NCBI GenBank assembly: GCA_018242585.1
Contig: JAFEBQ010000044.1
Location: 1 to 44,917 of the forward strand
Reading direction: 5' to 3'
DNA: 44,917 bases
Source of the DNA: Planctomycetota bacterium
GTDB taxonomy: Bacteria; Planctomycetota; Planctomycetia; Pirellulales; PNKZ01
Below are positions 1-8,863 of the stretch, in pieces; the stretch's first letter is position 1, and each line of letters starts with the position of its first letter. Position numbers and translations under genes: made by a program. The notes under the pieces were generated by a model, which did not search any database, was not told where the DNA came from, and worked only from the letters and a program-made list of their open reading frames with translations.

Positions 1-1105
<1,105 letters not shown>

Positions 1106-1134
1106 AGCCCAGCCTCCCTCCAAAATAAGTGCGT

Positions 1135-1152
1135 CGCTCAAACGATTGAGCG
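1135..1152 (-). promoter_or_regulatory. 7-bp perfect inverted repeat upstream of clpC
   Basis: CGCTCAA and TTGAGCG are separated by four bases, 30 bp upstream of the clpC start. It matches neither the CtsR operator nor CIRCE as I know them. It may be an operator or a small attenuator hairpin between the upstream membrane-protein gene and clpC. The function is inferred from position only. Confidence 0.3.
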
Positions 1153-1207
1153 GCGTTCGCAGACGTTGGTTTCGTTCTCGTTCTTTACTACGTTGACTGG
1201 TTCGCGC

Positions 1208-1852
1208 TTAGGCCGCGCGGCGCAGTTCAACTTGCTTCTCGTCGGGCGACGCCTCATCGGTCGCCGTTGCGTCGCTCGTTTCGCATTCGGTCTCGGCGTG
1301 TTCCGCCACGGCCAACGTGATGCGAGCCCGCTCCTGATCGATCTCTCTCAACCATTTTACCGCCGTGGTCCATTGACCCAGGCGATCAAGCTGCTTGGTC
1401 GCTTCCTGGTAGCGTTCCGCGGCTCGCAAAGCCGACGCCAGCAGCAGTGAAGCCTCGGCGTCGCGGGGATTGGTTCGCAACAACTTCCGGCAGGCTTGCT
1501 CGGTTTCGTACCAATTCCCTTGTAAGTATTCGATCAAAGCCGCAGGAAACAAGTCCCGCGGGCCAGTCTTGGTGAAATGCTCAAAATCCCCCGGCCAACG
1601 CTGCACGGCCGCCACGACCGACGCGATCCATACGGCCGCCAGAAGCCCCCACGTCCACCGGACAAATTGTGGCGACGCCACCTCGGTCCAGACGAAATCG
1701 CACAGCAAAAGCCCGTTTAGAATCGCCCCAAAGCCCAGGGCCACGATCAGCCCAAACGTCGAACCTTGCCGCCAAACGAACGGCAAGCCGGGCCAGGCAG
1801 CCAGGCAGAGCGTATTGAGGGTGGACCGGAAGCGTGGCACGGCAGCTCGCAC
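1208..1852 (-). CDS. Small membrane protein with TPR-like cytoplasmic region
   Basis: The protein has 214 residues. The first 85 or so hold two hydrophobic segments (around FGLIVALGFGAILNGLLLC and WTWGLLAAVWIASVVAAV). The remainder is soluble and helical and reads like one or two TPR-type hairpins, with the motif NWYETEQACRKLLRTNPRDAEASLLLASALRAA split over residues 110-140. The C-terminus is acidic. No catalytic motif is visible. It lies 102 bp upstream of clpC on the same strand and may be co-transcribed with it, though an inverted repeat sits between them. I do not recognise a named family. The ATG at 1852 is used; a shorter start cannot be excluded. Confidence 0.65.
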   Translation of the reverse strand: MRAAVPRFRSTLNTLCLAAWPGLPFVWRQGSTFGLIVALGFGAILNGLLLCDFVWTEVASPQFVRWTWGLLAAVWIASVVAAVQRWPGDFEHFTKTGPRDLFPAALIEYLQGNWYETEQACRKLLRTNPRDAEASLLLASALRAAERYQEATKQLDRLGQWTTAVKWLREIDQERARITLAVAEHAETECETSDATATDEASPDEKQVELRRAA

Positions 1853-2120
1853 GAACCGTGAAAATAGGCGAAAAAACCGCTAAACCGCTGGAACCGACCG
1901 GTTTGCACGCCAAGGGGACACGGGGAAGACGGCCCGCCTCCTGCGGGTCGATGCCCGGTCCAATTGATCGTAAAGCCGTTCCTCCTGTGGCTTAACCGCC
2001 GCCGATTCTAGCCCGGGATTGCCGAATGGGCAAGGTAAGTTGCGTGGGGCCGTATATTTAGGTTGTGTCGGTCAAACCCGGTACAATGAGCGTTTCGCCC
2101 CCGATGATTGAGCCAGATTG

Positions 2121-3779
2121 ATGCGTTACCAATACACGCCTGCTACCGAGCGCGCTTTGGCCGCCGCTGCGGCTTGGCGCAATCCCCAGCGCGACGACGA
2201 GTTGACTGCGGCGGCGGTGCTGGCAGGTTTGCTGGCCGAGCCCGAGACGCGCGCGGCCGAGATGCTGGCGGCGCGGGGGATTTCGCTGTCGACCGTGCTC
2301 GAACACTGGCCGCTCGAGCGACAGGCAGCAGCGACGAAGGGGCGGCCGCATTTCGCCGCCGACTTCGACAGCGCGATCGCCGAGGCGATTGCCCGCGTGG
2401 GCGAGTACCTCAGGCCGTTGAATCTGGCGACCGAGCATTTGCTGCTGGGGCTGGCGACGGCCGACGGCGAAGTAGCGCAGTGGCTGCGGTTGCAAGGTTG
2501 CGACATCGCGGCGCTCGAAACCGAGATTCATCGACTCTACGGATATGAGCCTGGGCCGGTCGACCTGGAATGGGATGACGACGCGCCCGACGAGGTGGAA
2601 TCGCCGTCGGCCCCCGTGGTCACGAGTGCTGGCGCTTCGCAAGACGTTGCGTCAACTGCCAAGGTTTCGCGCCAGCTAGTGACTCAGGCGATCGACGGCA
2701 GCGATCAGCGGGCGGCGGCGCTGCGCGTGCTCGACGCCGCGGCAAACCGAGTTCGCGAAGGGCTGCGCGTGGCCGAAGACTATGTGCGTTTCGTGCTCGA
2801 CGATCGCCACCTGACGTCGCTGGTCAAGGGGCTGCGCCACGATCTGGCCGCGGCGCTGGCGGTGTTGCCGGCCGAGGCGCTGCTGGCCTGCCGCGACACC
2901 GTGGGGGACGTCGGCACGTCGGTGTCGACCGACGCCGAACAGTCACGCCCCGATTGCCATGCCGTGGCGGCCGCCGCCTTGAAGCGGGCTCAAGAAGCGC
3001 TCCGTAGTCTGGAAGAGTTTGGCAAGGTCGTTGATTCCAACATGGCGACACAGTTCGAACAGATTCGCTACCGCTCGTACACGTTCGAGCGAACCATGCG
3101 CGGCATGTGTCACAATGCTGCACGACTGGCCAACACTCGGCTGTACGTGCTGATCGACGGTCGCCGCGGCGCCCAGGACTTTGGCAGTTTGGTTCAGGAA
3201 CTGATCGAGGCCGGCGTCGATTGCTTGCAGTTGCGAGACAAAGACCTCGACGATCGTGAGTTGCTGGTCCGAGCGCGACAGTTGCGCGAGTTGACGCGCG
3301 ACACGCGAACATTGTTCGTGATGAACGATCGGCCCGATCTGGCCGTGCTGGCCGAGGCCGACGGGATCCACGTGGGACAAGACGAGCTGCCCGTTGCGGC
3401 GGTGCGGCGGATCGTGGGACCGCAAATGATGATTGGCGTCTCGACTCATTCGCTCGAACAAGCGCGCCAGGCGGTCGTTGATGGAGCCGACTACCTGGGA
3501 GTCGGCCCGGTCTTTCCGTCGTCAACGAAGACTTTTGGAAAGTTCCCGGGATTGGAACTGGTGCGCGCCGTGTCGGCCGAGATCAAGCTGCCAGCCTTCG
3601 CGATCGGCGGGATCACGGCCGAGAATGTCGCCAGCGTGTTGGCCGCCGGAGTCGGTCGTGTAGCAGTGGCCAACGCGATCATCGGCGCGTCGTCACCTCG
3701 CGAAGCCGTGGCCAAGTTCCGAGCCGCGCTCTCAGCCAGTGCTAATGCATTTTGCTCGCCCCTAGCCCCTCGCCCCTAG
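2121..3779 (+). CDS. thiE: Clp_N domain fused to ThiD2-ThiE thiamine-phosphate synthase
   Basis: ThiE joins HMP-pyrophosphate and the thiazole phosphate to make thiamine phosphate in the cytoplasm. The ORF encodes 552 residues. Residues 5-142 look like a complete double Clp_N repeat (YTPATERAL and LNLATEHLLLGLA). Residues 195-328 resemble the ThiD2 domain (NRVREGLRVAEDYVRFVLDD). Residues 340-540 are ThiE, with LQLRDKDL 369-376, NDRPDLA 402-408, HVGQDE 417-422, GVSTHS 439-444, GPVFPSSTK 462-470 and AIGGI 494-498. A linker at about 143-194, acidic in its first part, joins the Clp part to ThiD2. ThiD2-ThiE fusions are known; the Clp_N addition is unusual. The frame is open throughout, with no stop between the domains. 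A TTG at 2118 is an alternative start. The last eight residues are encoded by a 14-bp tandem repeat, and the stop overlaps that of the convergent gene. Confidence 0.88.
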   Translation: MRYQYTPATERALAAAAAWRNPQRDDELTAAAVLAGLLAEPETRAAEMLAARGISLSTVLEHWPLERQAAATKGRPHFAADFDSAIAEAIARVGEYLRPLNLATEHLLLGLATADGEVAQWLRLQGCDIAALETEIHRLYGYEPGPVDLEWDDDAPDEVESPSAPVVTSAGASQDVASTAKVSRQLVTQAIDGSDQRAAALRVLDAAANRVREGLRVAEDYVRFVLDDRHLTSLVKGLRHDLAAALAVLPAEALLACRDTVGDVGTSVSTDAEQSRPDCHAVAAAALKRAQEALRSLEEFGKVVDSNMATQFEQIRYRSYTFERTMRGMCHNAARLANTRLYVLIDGRRGAQDFGSLVQELIEAGVDCLQLRDKDLDDRELLVRARQLRELTRDTRTLFVMNDRPDLAVLAEADGIHVGQDELPVAAVRRIVGPQMMIGVSTHSLEQARQAVVDGADYLGVGPVFPSSTKTFGKFPGLELVRAVSAEIKLPAFAIGGITAENVASVLAAGVGRVAVANAIIGASSPREAVAKFRAALSASANAFCSPLAPRP

Positions 3780-3784
3780 CCCCT
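3757..3784. repeat. Two perfect 14-bp tandem repeats spanning two convergent stop codons
   Basis: The unit CGCCCCTAGCCCCT occurs twice in direct succession. It encodes the end of the ThiE fusion on the plus strand and the end of the TlpA-like gene on the minus strand. The CCTAG core of the second unit supplies both stop codons, 3777-3779 and 3776-3778. Confidence 0.9.
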
Positions 3785-4351
3785 CTTCTCTTCCTTCAAG
3801 CACTGCTCCAGTAGCGACACCATCTCCAATTCGGTGCCGTTGCGGTAGTCGAACCAAGTGCCGCGAATCTTCCCCTGGCGGTCGATGATCAACGTGGTGG
3901 GGTAGCCTTCAAAACCGACGGCCCGCTGCACGGCCATTCGCGTGCGCCGTTCCAAGTCGGAATAGCAGGGAAAGTCGCCGGCGTCGCGCTCGGCCAGGAA
4001 GGCGGTGGTTTCGCTCTTGAGCTGTCCGGCGTCTTCCGCGCCCGAGCCGCACGAGACGGCCAGAATCTGGCAATCTTTTTCCTGGCGATAGTGCCGCCAC
4101 ATTTCCAGGATGTGCGGGAACTCTTGCCGGCAGGGCGGGCACCAGGTTCCCCAGAAATTGAGTACGACTACTTGTCCCTTCAGATCGTCGGGCGCGATGG
4201 CTTGGGACTGGCCAGTCAGTGGTTCGAGCTTCAGGTCGTCCAACCGTTCGGCCTTCGGGCGACGGCAGCCCGCCGTCAGCAACAACGCGATCGCACCCGT
4301 CAGGCACAGGAGTCTTGCGCTGGCGTGCCCTCGGGAAATACCTCGTTTCAT
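3776..4351 (-). CDS. TlpA-like thiol-disulfide oxidoreductase, lipoprotein
   Basis: This is a thioredoxin-fold protein probably anchored on the outer side of the cytoplasmic membrane, where such proteins reduce or exchange disulfides, often in cytochrome maturation. The chosen start at 4351 gives 191 residues with a clear lipoprotein signal: a basic N-terminus, a hydrophobic stretch and the lipobox LTAGC with Cys29. The frame is open 30 codons further upstream, but that extension would put the signal peptide inside the protein. The redox motif WCPPC is at residues 70-74 in the context VVVLNFWGTWCPPCRQEFP, and the cis-Pro loop GYPTTLIIDRQG follows. Length and motifs fit the AhpC/TSA-redoxin TlpA family. 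The partner protein is not evident from neighbours. The gene is convergent with the ThiE fusion and overlaps it by four bases. Confidence 0.85.
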   Translation of the reverse strand: MKRGISRGHASARLLCLTGAIALLLTAGCRRPKAERLDDLKLEPLTGQSQAIAPDDLKGQVVVLNFWGTWCPPCRQEFPHILEMWRHYRQEKDCQILAVSCGSGAEDAGQLKSETTAFLAERDAGDFPCYSDLERRTRMAVQRAVGFEGYPTTLIIDRQGKIRGTWFDYRNGTELEMVSLLEQCLKEEKRG

Positions 4352-4453
4352 CGGCGAAGCCCTTTGCGATGCGCGCCCCGGCCCCAGCCCGCTAACTTCA
4401 AACAAGCATAGGCCCTGCGGAGATTTTAGCCGACGAAACACCGGCCGGGGAAG

Positions 4454-4482
4454 GTGACCTGGGAGCCAGGCCGTATTACAAT
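4454..4482 (+). promoter_or_regulatory. Candidate sigma-70-type promoter for the CNNM/CorC gene
   Basis: GTGACC (4454-4459) and TACAAT (4477-4482) are spaced by 17 bases. The predicted start lies about 130 bp before the ATG at 4618. The -10 matches five of six consensus positions and the -35 four of six. Confidence 0.35.
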
Positions 4483-4617
4483 GCCGTTGCTACTTGGAGG
4501 CCATTGGCGAGCAAGCACTTTGAGTGTCATGTCAGAACGACGGCGGCGCAGACTAATTCGTTTCGTGCCCGGCAGTCCGGCGAGATTCAATCCTCTCCTA
4601 CGGCGGTCGAGGGGCAC

Positions 4618-5988
4618 ATGTCGGTAGGCTCGGCCCTGATCATCTTTTCGATGATCGTTCTGAACGCCATGTTCGCGGCCTTTGAAATCGCACTGGCCAG
4701 CGTCTCGATCGGCCGGCTGCAAGCGTTAGCCGATCAACATCGCCGAGGCGCGCGGGCTGCCCTGAAGATGAAGCAGAACATCGAGGGGAGTCTGGCGGTG
4801 ATTCAACTGGGGATCACACTCGTCGGCTCGGTGGCCGCCGCCACGGGGGGGGCCAGCGCCGAAGAGCGTTTGTCGCCGCTGTTGGTCCAATACCTGGGCG
4901 TGACGAACCGCGTGGCCGACTTTCTGGGCCTGGCGCTGGTTGTCTTGCCGTTGAGCGCCGCCATGATCGTGGTCGGAGAACTGATTCCCAAGGTCTTCGC
5001 CCTGAAGAACAAGGAATGGGTTTCGCTGCGGTTGTCGCCGTTGATGATGCTGATGACCGCCGTGGCCAAGCCCGCGGTCTGGGCGCTCGAAACGACGTCG
5101 ACCGGGATTCTCGATTGGGTGTCACGGCTGTGGCAACCTCGCGTCGAGGGCCACCGGAACGAAGTGGCCGAGATCGAGGAACTGCGGGCGATCGTGGCCT
5201 TGGCACGCACGTCGCGGTTGATCGGCGGCCAAGAAGAACGGATCATCCTCGGCGCGGCGCGGCTTTCGAACCGCAAGATTTCCGAGATCATGATCCCGGT
5301 CTCGGAGATTGTCTCGCTCGATTTGTCGCACACCATGGCCGAAAGCCTGGTGATCGCCCACAACGAAATGCATACGCGGTTTCCAGTTTGTGCCGAGCCA
5401 GGGGATTTGCAAACCATCTGCGGCTATGTGAACTTCAAGGACATCGTTTCGGAATTGCGACTGAGCCCGAATCAACCCTCGTTGCGCGGGATTATGCGCG
5501 CGATTCCGTCGCTGCCTGACGACATCACGATTGCCACGGCATTGCAGCGTTTGACCGTGGGACACGTACACATCGCCCTGGTGCGCAACAACGATGCCGA
5601 GATTGTCGGGCTGGTGACGCTCGAGGACATTCTCGAAGAGCTGGTCGGCGACATTCAGGACGAATATGATCGCATGCCGGCGCACGTCATCGAGGCCGGC
5701 GCTGGTTGGGTGATGGGAGGCGGCACGTCGCTGGAACGGCTGGAATCGGCCACCGGCGTGCAGATCGACCGCACGACGCTTCCGCCCGACACGCGATCGC
5801 TGCACGACTGGGTGCGCGGCCGGCTCGACCGGACGGTGCATGGTGGCGATATCGTGCGGGCCGACGGTCTGAGGGTGCTGGTGCGCAAAGTCCGCCGGCA
5901 AAAGGTGCTCGAGGCCCAGGTCTCGCTCGACGAGCGCCAGCCGCGCGCCCCCAAGCCCGAGAGCGAATCAACGACGCCGGCCGCCTAA
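4618..5988 (+). CDS. CNNM/CorC-HlyC family membrane protein with CBS pair
   Basis: The family (DUF21-CBS-CorC_HlyC) is linked to divalent cation, chiefly magnesium, transport or resistance at the cytoplasmic membrane. From the ATG at 4618 the protein has 456 residues. This start has GAGGGG just upstream; earlier in-frame codons give a polar, unlikely extension. Residues 1-190 form the DUF21 membrane domain, beginning with a hydrophobic helix and containing VAAATGG and VVGELIPKVFALKN. A tandem CBS pair follows (IMIPVSEIVSLDL; GLVTLEDILEELVGDIQDEYD). The C-terminal CorC_HlyC domain includes LPPDTRSLHDWVRGRL. All expected domains are present and in the usual order. Which ion it moves or senses cannot be read from the sequence. 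The CYTH gene begins 33 bp downstream and may share the transcript. Confidence 0.9.
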   Translation: MSVGSALIIFSMIVLNAMFAAFEIALASVSIGRLQALADQHRRGARAALKMKQNIEGSLAVIQLGITLVGSVAAATGGASAEERLSPLLVQYLGVTNRVADFLGLALVVLPLSAAMIVVGELIPKVFALKNKEWVSLRLSPLMMLMTAVAKPAVWALETTSTGILDWVSRLWQPRVEGHRNEVAEIEELRAIVALARTSRLIGGQEERIILGAARLSNRKISEIMIPVSEIVSLDLSHTMAESLVIAHNEMHTRFPVCAEPGDLQTICGYVNFKDIVSELRLSPNQPSLRGIMRAIPSLPDDITIATALQRLTVGHVHIALVRNNDAEIVGLVTLEDILEELVGDIQDEYDRMPAHVIEAGAGWVMGGGTSLERLESATGVQIDRTTLPPDTRSLHDWVRGRLDRTVHGGDIVRADGLRVLVRKVRRQKVLEAQVSLDERQPRAPKPESESTTPAA

Positions 5989-6021
5989 GTCACGGCTTTC
6001 TGCCCGGTCGAGGTGAGCGCC

Positions 6022-6579
6022 ATGCGCTACGAAGTCGAAAGCAAGTTCCCGATTCACGACCCGCAAGGGCTGGCGCGCGAGTTTGCCGCGCGGGGTGTCG
6101 TTTGGGGCGAAGCCGAGCAGCACGCCGACTCGTACTTCAATCATCCGGCCCGCGACTTTGCCCAGACGGACGAAGCTTTGCGGATTCGACAGATCGGCGA
6201 CGTGAACCACGTCACCTACAAAGGGCCCAAAATCGACACGACGACCAAGACCCGGCGCGAGATCGAACTGCCGCTGGCCGCGGGGGCCGAAATGGCGCGG
6301 GGCTTGAGCGAGATGCTCTCCGCTTTGGGTTTTCGTCCGGTCGCCACGGTGCGTAAAGAACGCCGTCACGGCGCGCTCGCCTGGCAAGGTTTTGAAGTCA
6401 CGTTGGCTTGGGACAATGCCGAGGCGTTAGGCGAGTTTCTAGAACTCGAGATCGTCGCGCCCGAGGCGCAAATGCACGCTGCGCGCGACGCGATTGTTTC
6501 CTTGGCCGCCGATTTGAAGCTGGGCGCGGCCGAGCGGCGCAGCTATTTGGAAATGCTGCTGGCGGCTCGCGGCAAGTAA
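6022..6579 (+). CDS. CYTH domain protein, class IV adenylyl cyclase (CyaB) type
   Basis: CYTH proteins are tunnel-fold enzymes that bind triphosphates, including thiamine triphosphatases and class IV adenylyl cyclases. The signature ExExK is at residues 4-8 (EVESK). The fold then shows the expected charged strand pattern, with RIRQIGDVNHVTYKGPK and TKTRREIELPL, and ends in AERRSYLEMLL. At 185 residues it fits the CyaB-type subgroup (CyaB, AprI and archaeal relatives). The ATG at 6022 has GAGGTGA six bases upstream, so it is preferred over the GTG at 6013. It follows the CNNM gene closely. Sequence alone does not tell whether the activity is cyclase or phosphatase. Confidence 0.85.
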   Translation: MRYEVESKFPIHDPQGLAREFAARGVVWGEAEQHADSYFNHPARDFAQTDEALRIRQIGDVNHVTYKGPKIDTTTKTRREIELPLAAGAEMARGLSEMLSALGFRPVATVRKERRHGALAWQGFEVTLAWDNAEALGEFLELEIVAPEAQMHAARDAIVSLAADLKLGAAERRSYLEMLLAARGK

Positions 6580-6616
6580 GGCGAACGGCCGCGCTTCCTT
6601 GCCAATGGTCTCCCGG

Positions 6617-7144
6617 TCACTTCGGCGCGCGCTTCCAGATCGAATAAACCCCGTGCTCCAAGTCCTTGGGGTAGCCCAGGTCGTTCTTCAGGCCGTGACA
6701 GCGGATCAGCGTGTCGCCATTGAGCAGGTAAATCCCGCGGATCGTGGTCTGGGCATCGTCCTGCCACACGGCATGAAAGCGTTTGAACGGCCGGCCATCG
6801 TGGAGTTCGAGTTTGTACTTGTAGTCGAACGATTGGCCCCCGTTCACGTCGACCTTGAACTGAACGGTGTGGCCCTCGATGATCATTTTTCCCTGGGCCT
6901 GAATCTCGGTCTGATTCTGCGTATTGGGGTCATAGGTCTTGAGCGTCCGCAGGTGCCACGTCCCTTGAAAGCGGAACAACTCGGCGTCCTGCTGCGGCAA
7001 GCCGTCCGACGCCCCTTGGGCTATTGGCACCAGCAGCGGCGCAACGCCAGCCGCCGCCAAGGCGAGCGGCATCAGTAAAACGATAGTGGACAATAATCGC
7101 CGCAAGGAAGGGGCACTCCACGACCGTGGCCGCCAATCCCACAT
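6617..7144 (-). CDS. Secreted lipocalin-like protein, TIGR03067-like
   Basis: The 175-residue protein starts at 7144 with a basic segment and a long hydrophobic run (STIVLLMPLALAAAGVAPLL), which is a signal peptide or N-terminal anchor. The mature part resembles the planctomycete-expanded TIGR03067 domain. It has FQGTWHLRTLKTYD at the entry strand, then KMIIEGHTVQFK, a polar middle, and the closing strand GIYLLNGDTLIRCHG. These proteins are predicted small beta-barrels without known ligand. A GTG three codons upstream is an alternative start. It lies 27 bp downstream of the DUF1501 gene on the same strand, so the two may be co-transcribed. The family call rests on motif likeness by eye. Confidence 0.65.
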   Translation of the reverse strand: MWDWRPRSWSAPSLRRLLSTIVLLMPLALAAAGVAPLLVPIAQGASDGLPQQDAELFRFQGTWHLRTLKTYDPNTQNQTEIQAQGKMIIEGHTVQFKVDVNGGQSFDYKYKLELHDGRPFKRFHAVWQDDAQTTIRGIYLLNGDTLIRCHGLKNDLGYPKDLEHGVYSIWKRAPK

Positions 7145-7180
7145 GCTGACCACGACGCGGAAAGTATAGCAAAAGCCGGC

Positions 7181-8683
7181 CTAGGCGAGTAACTCGCCCA
7201 CCAACTCGCCGTCGGCCACCAACGGGTAAGGCCGCCCTTGCCCGTCGTGAACCAGGGTGTGGCTGTCGACACCCAACAGGTGGTACATCGTGCTCAGAAT
7301 GTCTTTGGGAGAAACCGGGCGCTCGACCACGTCGCCGGCTTGCTGGTCGGTGCGGCCAATGACACGCTGGCGCGCGATGCCACCGCCAGCAAACAAGCCG
7401 CTATAGGCGCGCGACCAGTGGCCGCGCCCTCCGCCGCGCACCCGGTCCAGCTTGGGCGTGCGCCCATGCTCGGTAATGCAGCAGACGAGCGTATCGTCGA
7501 GCATGCCGCGGGCTTCCAAATCCAACAGCAACGAGCTCAGCGCCATGTCGAGCCCTGGCAGCAGCTCATCGCGCAGGCGTTCGACCTGGTCGAAGTGCGT
7601 GTCCCACGCACTGTTGGCCGTGACGATCTCGTCCCAAAAGACGGTCACCAGGCGACCGCCGGCTTCGATCAGCCGTCGCGCCGCCAAGGTGGCTTGGCCA
7701 AACAGCGTCATCCCGTAGCGCTCGCGGACTTCCTGGGGCTCGCGATCAATGTCCAACGCCGTGCGCATGGCTCCGGAGCTGATCAGCGAGAAGGCCATCT
7801 CCTGGAACCGATCGCGCGTCTGCACGGCCGTCGCCTGGTGCAAGTCGCGGCGCTGATCGTCGAACTGTTCAAGCAACGAGCGCCGCGTGGCCAGCCGATC
7901 AAGCGTCATGCCCGCCTGCAACGTCGCCGCGCCGGGCAGCGTGAATCGCCCGCTCGAGGCGATACCCAGGTAAGGCTCGGCTACATCTCGGTCGGTGTTG
8001 CCTCGCCAGCGCGCCACGCTCTTGGTCGGTTCCCCCTCGAATTCGGTCCAGACCGGGTCGTACTTGTGACCGAGGAACGCCCCGTAAGGACCGGCGCGCG
8101 TGAACTCGGGACTCCGGCTGCTGAACTGAAACGGCAACGCCATGTTGCTGGGAATTTGCGACGCGCGGTGCGTCCCCTGTCGTTCGGCCAGATACTCGAG
8201 CACCGAGCCCAGATACGGCCAATGTCGCCGGTCGTTGGGGTTCAATTCCATCCCGACATCGACCGCCGGAATGCCCGAGAGGGTGTAAGCCGCCGAATGA
8301 ATGTTATAGGGATGCGTCATCGACCGCACGACGGTGCAGCGATCGAGCACCTTGGCCAGTCGCGGCAGGTGCTCCGAGATGCGCAAGCCCGGTGTCGTGG
8401 TTTCGATCGTGTCGAAGACATTGCGGACCTCGACCGGCGCGTCGGGCTTGGGATCGAAGGTTTCGAGCTGACTGGCCGCGCCGTACAGGTAGAGAATGAC
8501 GCAACGCTTGGCCTGGCCAAAGCCCGCCCCGCGCGCCACGGCGGCCGCGGCCGAGCGCTCGTGCTCGGTGCGCAGCAGCTCAGGCAGCGTCAGCCCGGCC
8601 GCCCCCAGGCTGCCGGCGCGCAATAGCTCGCGCCGTGTCCAGCCCGTTCCGCTCCGTTGTGACGATCCCAGCCAGCGCAGCAT
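7181..8683 (-). CDS. DUF1501 protein with Tat signal (first of three)
   Basis: DUF1501 proteins are abundant in planctomycetes. They have an alkaline-phosphatase-like fold and unknown substrates. This one has 500 residues. The N-terminus carries a twin-arginine motif, WTRRELLRAGSLGAAGLTLPELL split around residues 15-37, which predicts folded export. Family landmarks follow: YLYGAASQLETFDPKPDAP, ISEHLPRLAKVLDRCTVVRSMTH near residue 115, AWDTHFDQVERL, and CITEHGRTPKLDRVRGGGRGHW near residue 410. The His and Asp residues in the last two would be metal or active-site candidates. No heme or PSD1 partner gene is adjacent, unlike many DUF1501 loci. A lipocalin-like gene follows 27 bp away. Confidence 0.92.
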   Translation of the reverse strand: MLRWLGSSQRSGTGWTRRELLRAGSLGAAGLTLPELLRTEHERSAAAAVARGAGFGQAKRCVILYLYGAASQLETFDPKPDAPVEVRNVFDTIETTTPGLRISEHLPRLAKVLDRCTVVRSMTHPYNIHSAAYTLSGIPAVDVGMELNPNDRRHWPYLGSVLEYLAERQGTHRASQIPSNMALPFQFSSRSPEFTRAGPYGAFLGHKYDPVWTEFEGEPTKSVARWRGNTDRDVAEPYLGIASSGRFTLPGAATLQAGMTLDRLATRRSLLEQFDDQRRDLHQATAVQTRDRFQEMAFSLISSGAMRTALDIDREPQEVRERYGMTLFGQATLAARRLIEAGGRLVTVFWDEIVTANSAWDTHFDQVERLRDELLPGLDMALSSLLLDLEARGMLDDTLVCCITEHGRTPKLDRVRGGGRGHWSRAYSGLFAGGGIARQRVIGRTDQQAGDVVERPVSPKDILSTMYHLLGVDSHTLVHDGQGRPYPLVADGELVGELLA

Positions 8684-8803
8684 GTCGCGCCCTCGCAGAC
8701 GAAAGTCGAACCCGCCGCGCGGCAGGTTCTTGGCCCAAAGGCTAGCATAGCGAACGCATCAATCGGCATCAATGTTTTGGCGCGATCGATGGCGCGCAAA
8801 AGG

Positions 8804-8831
8804 AAAACCGCCGGCCAAGGCCGGCGGTTTT
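8804..8831 (-). terminator. Strong hairpin terminator downstream of the beta-barrel gene
   Basis: AAAACCGCCGGCC and GGCCGGCGGTTTT form a perfect 13-bp stem around two bases. On the minus strand it follows the beta-barrel gene stop by 32 bp and ends in TTTTCCTTTT, as an intrinsic terminator would. The mirrored U tract means it could work on both strands. Confidence 0.8.
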
Positions 8832-8863
8832 CAAAAGTGTGCAGCGTGCGACAACCAAGTCGC

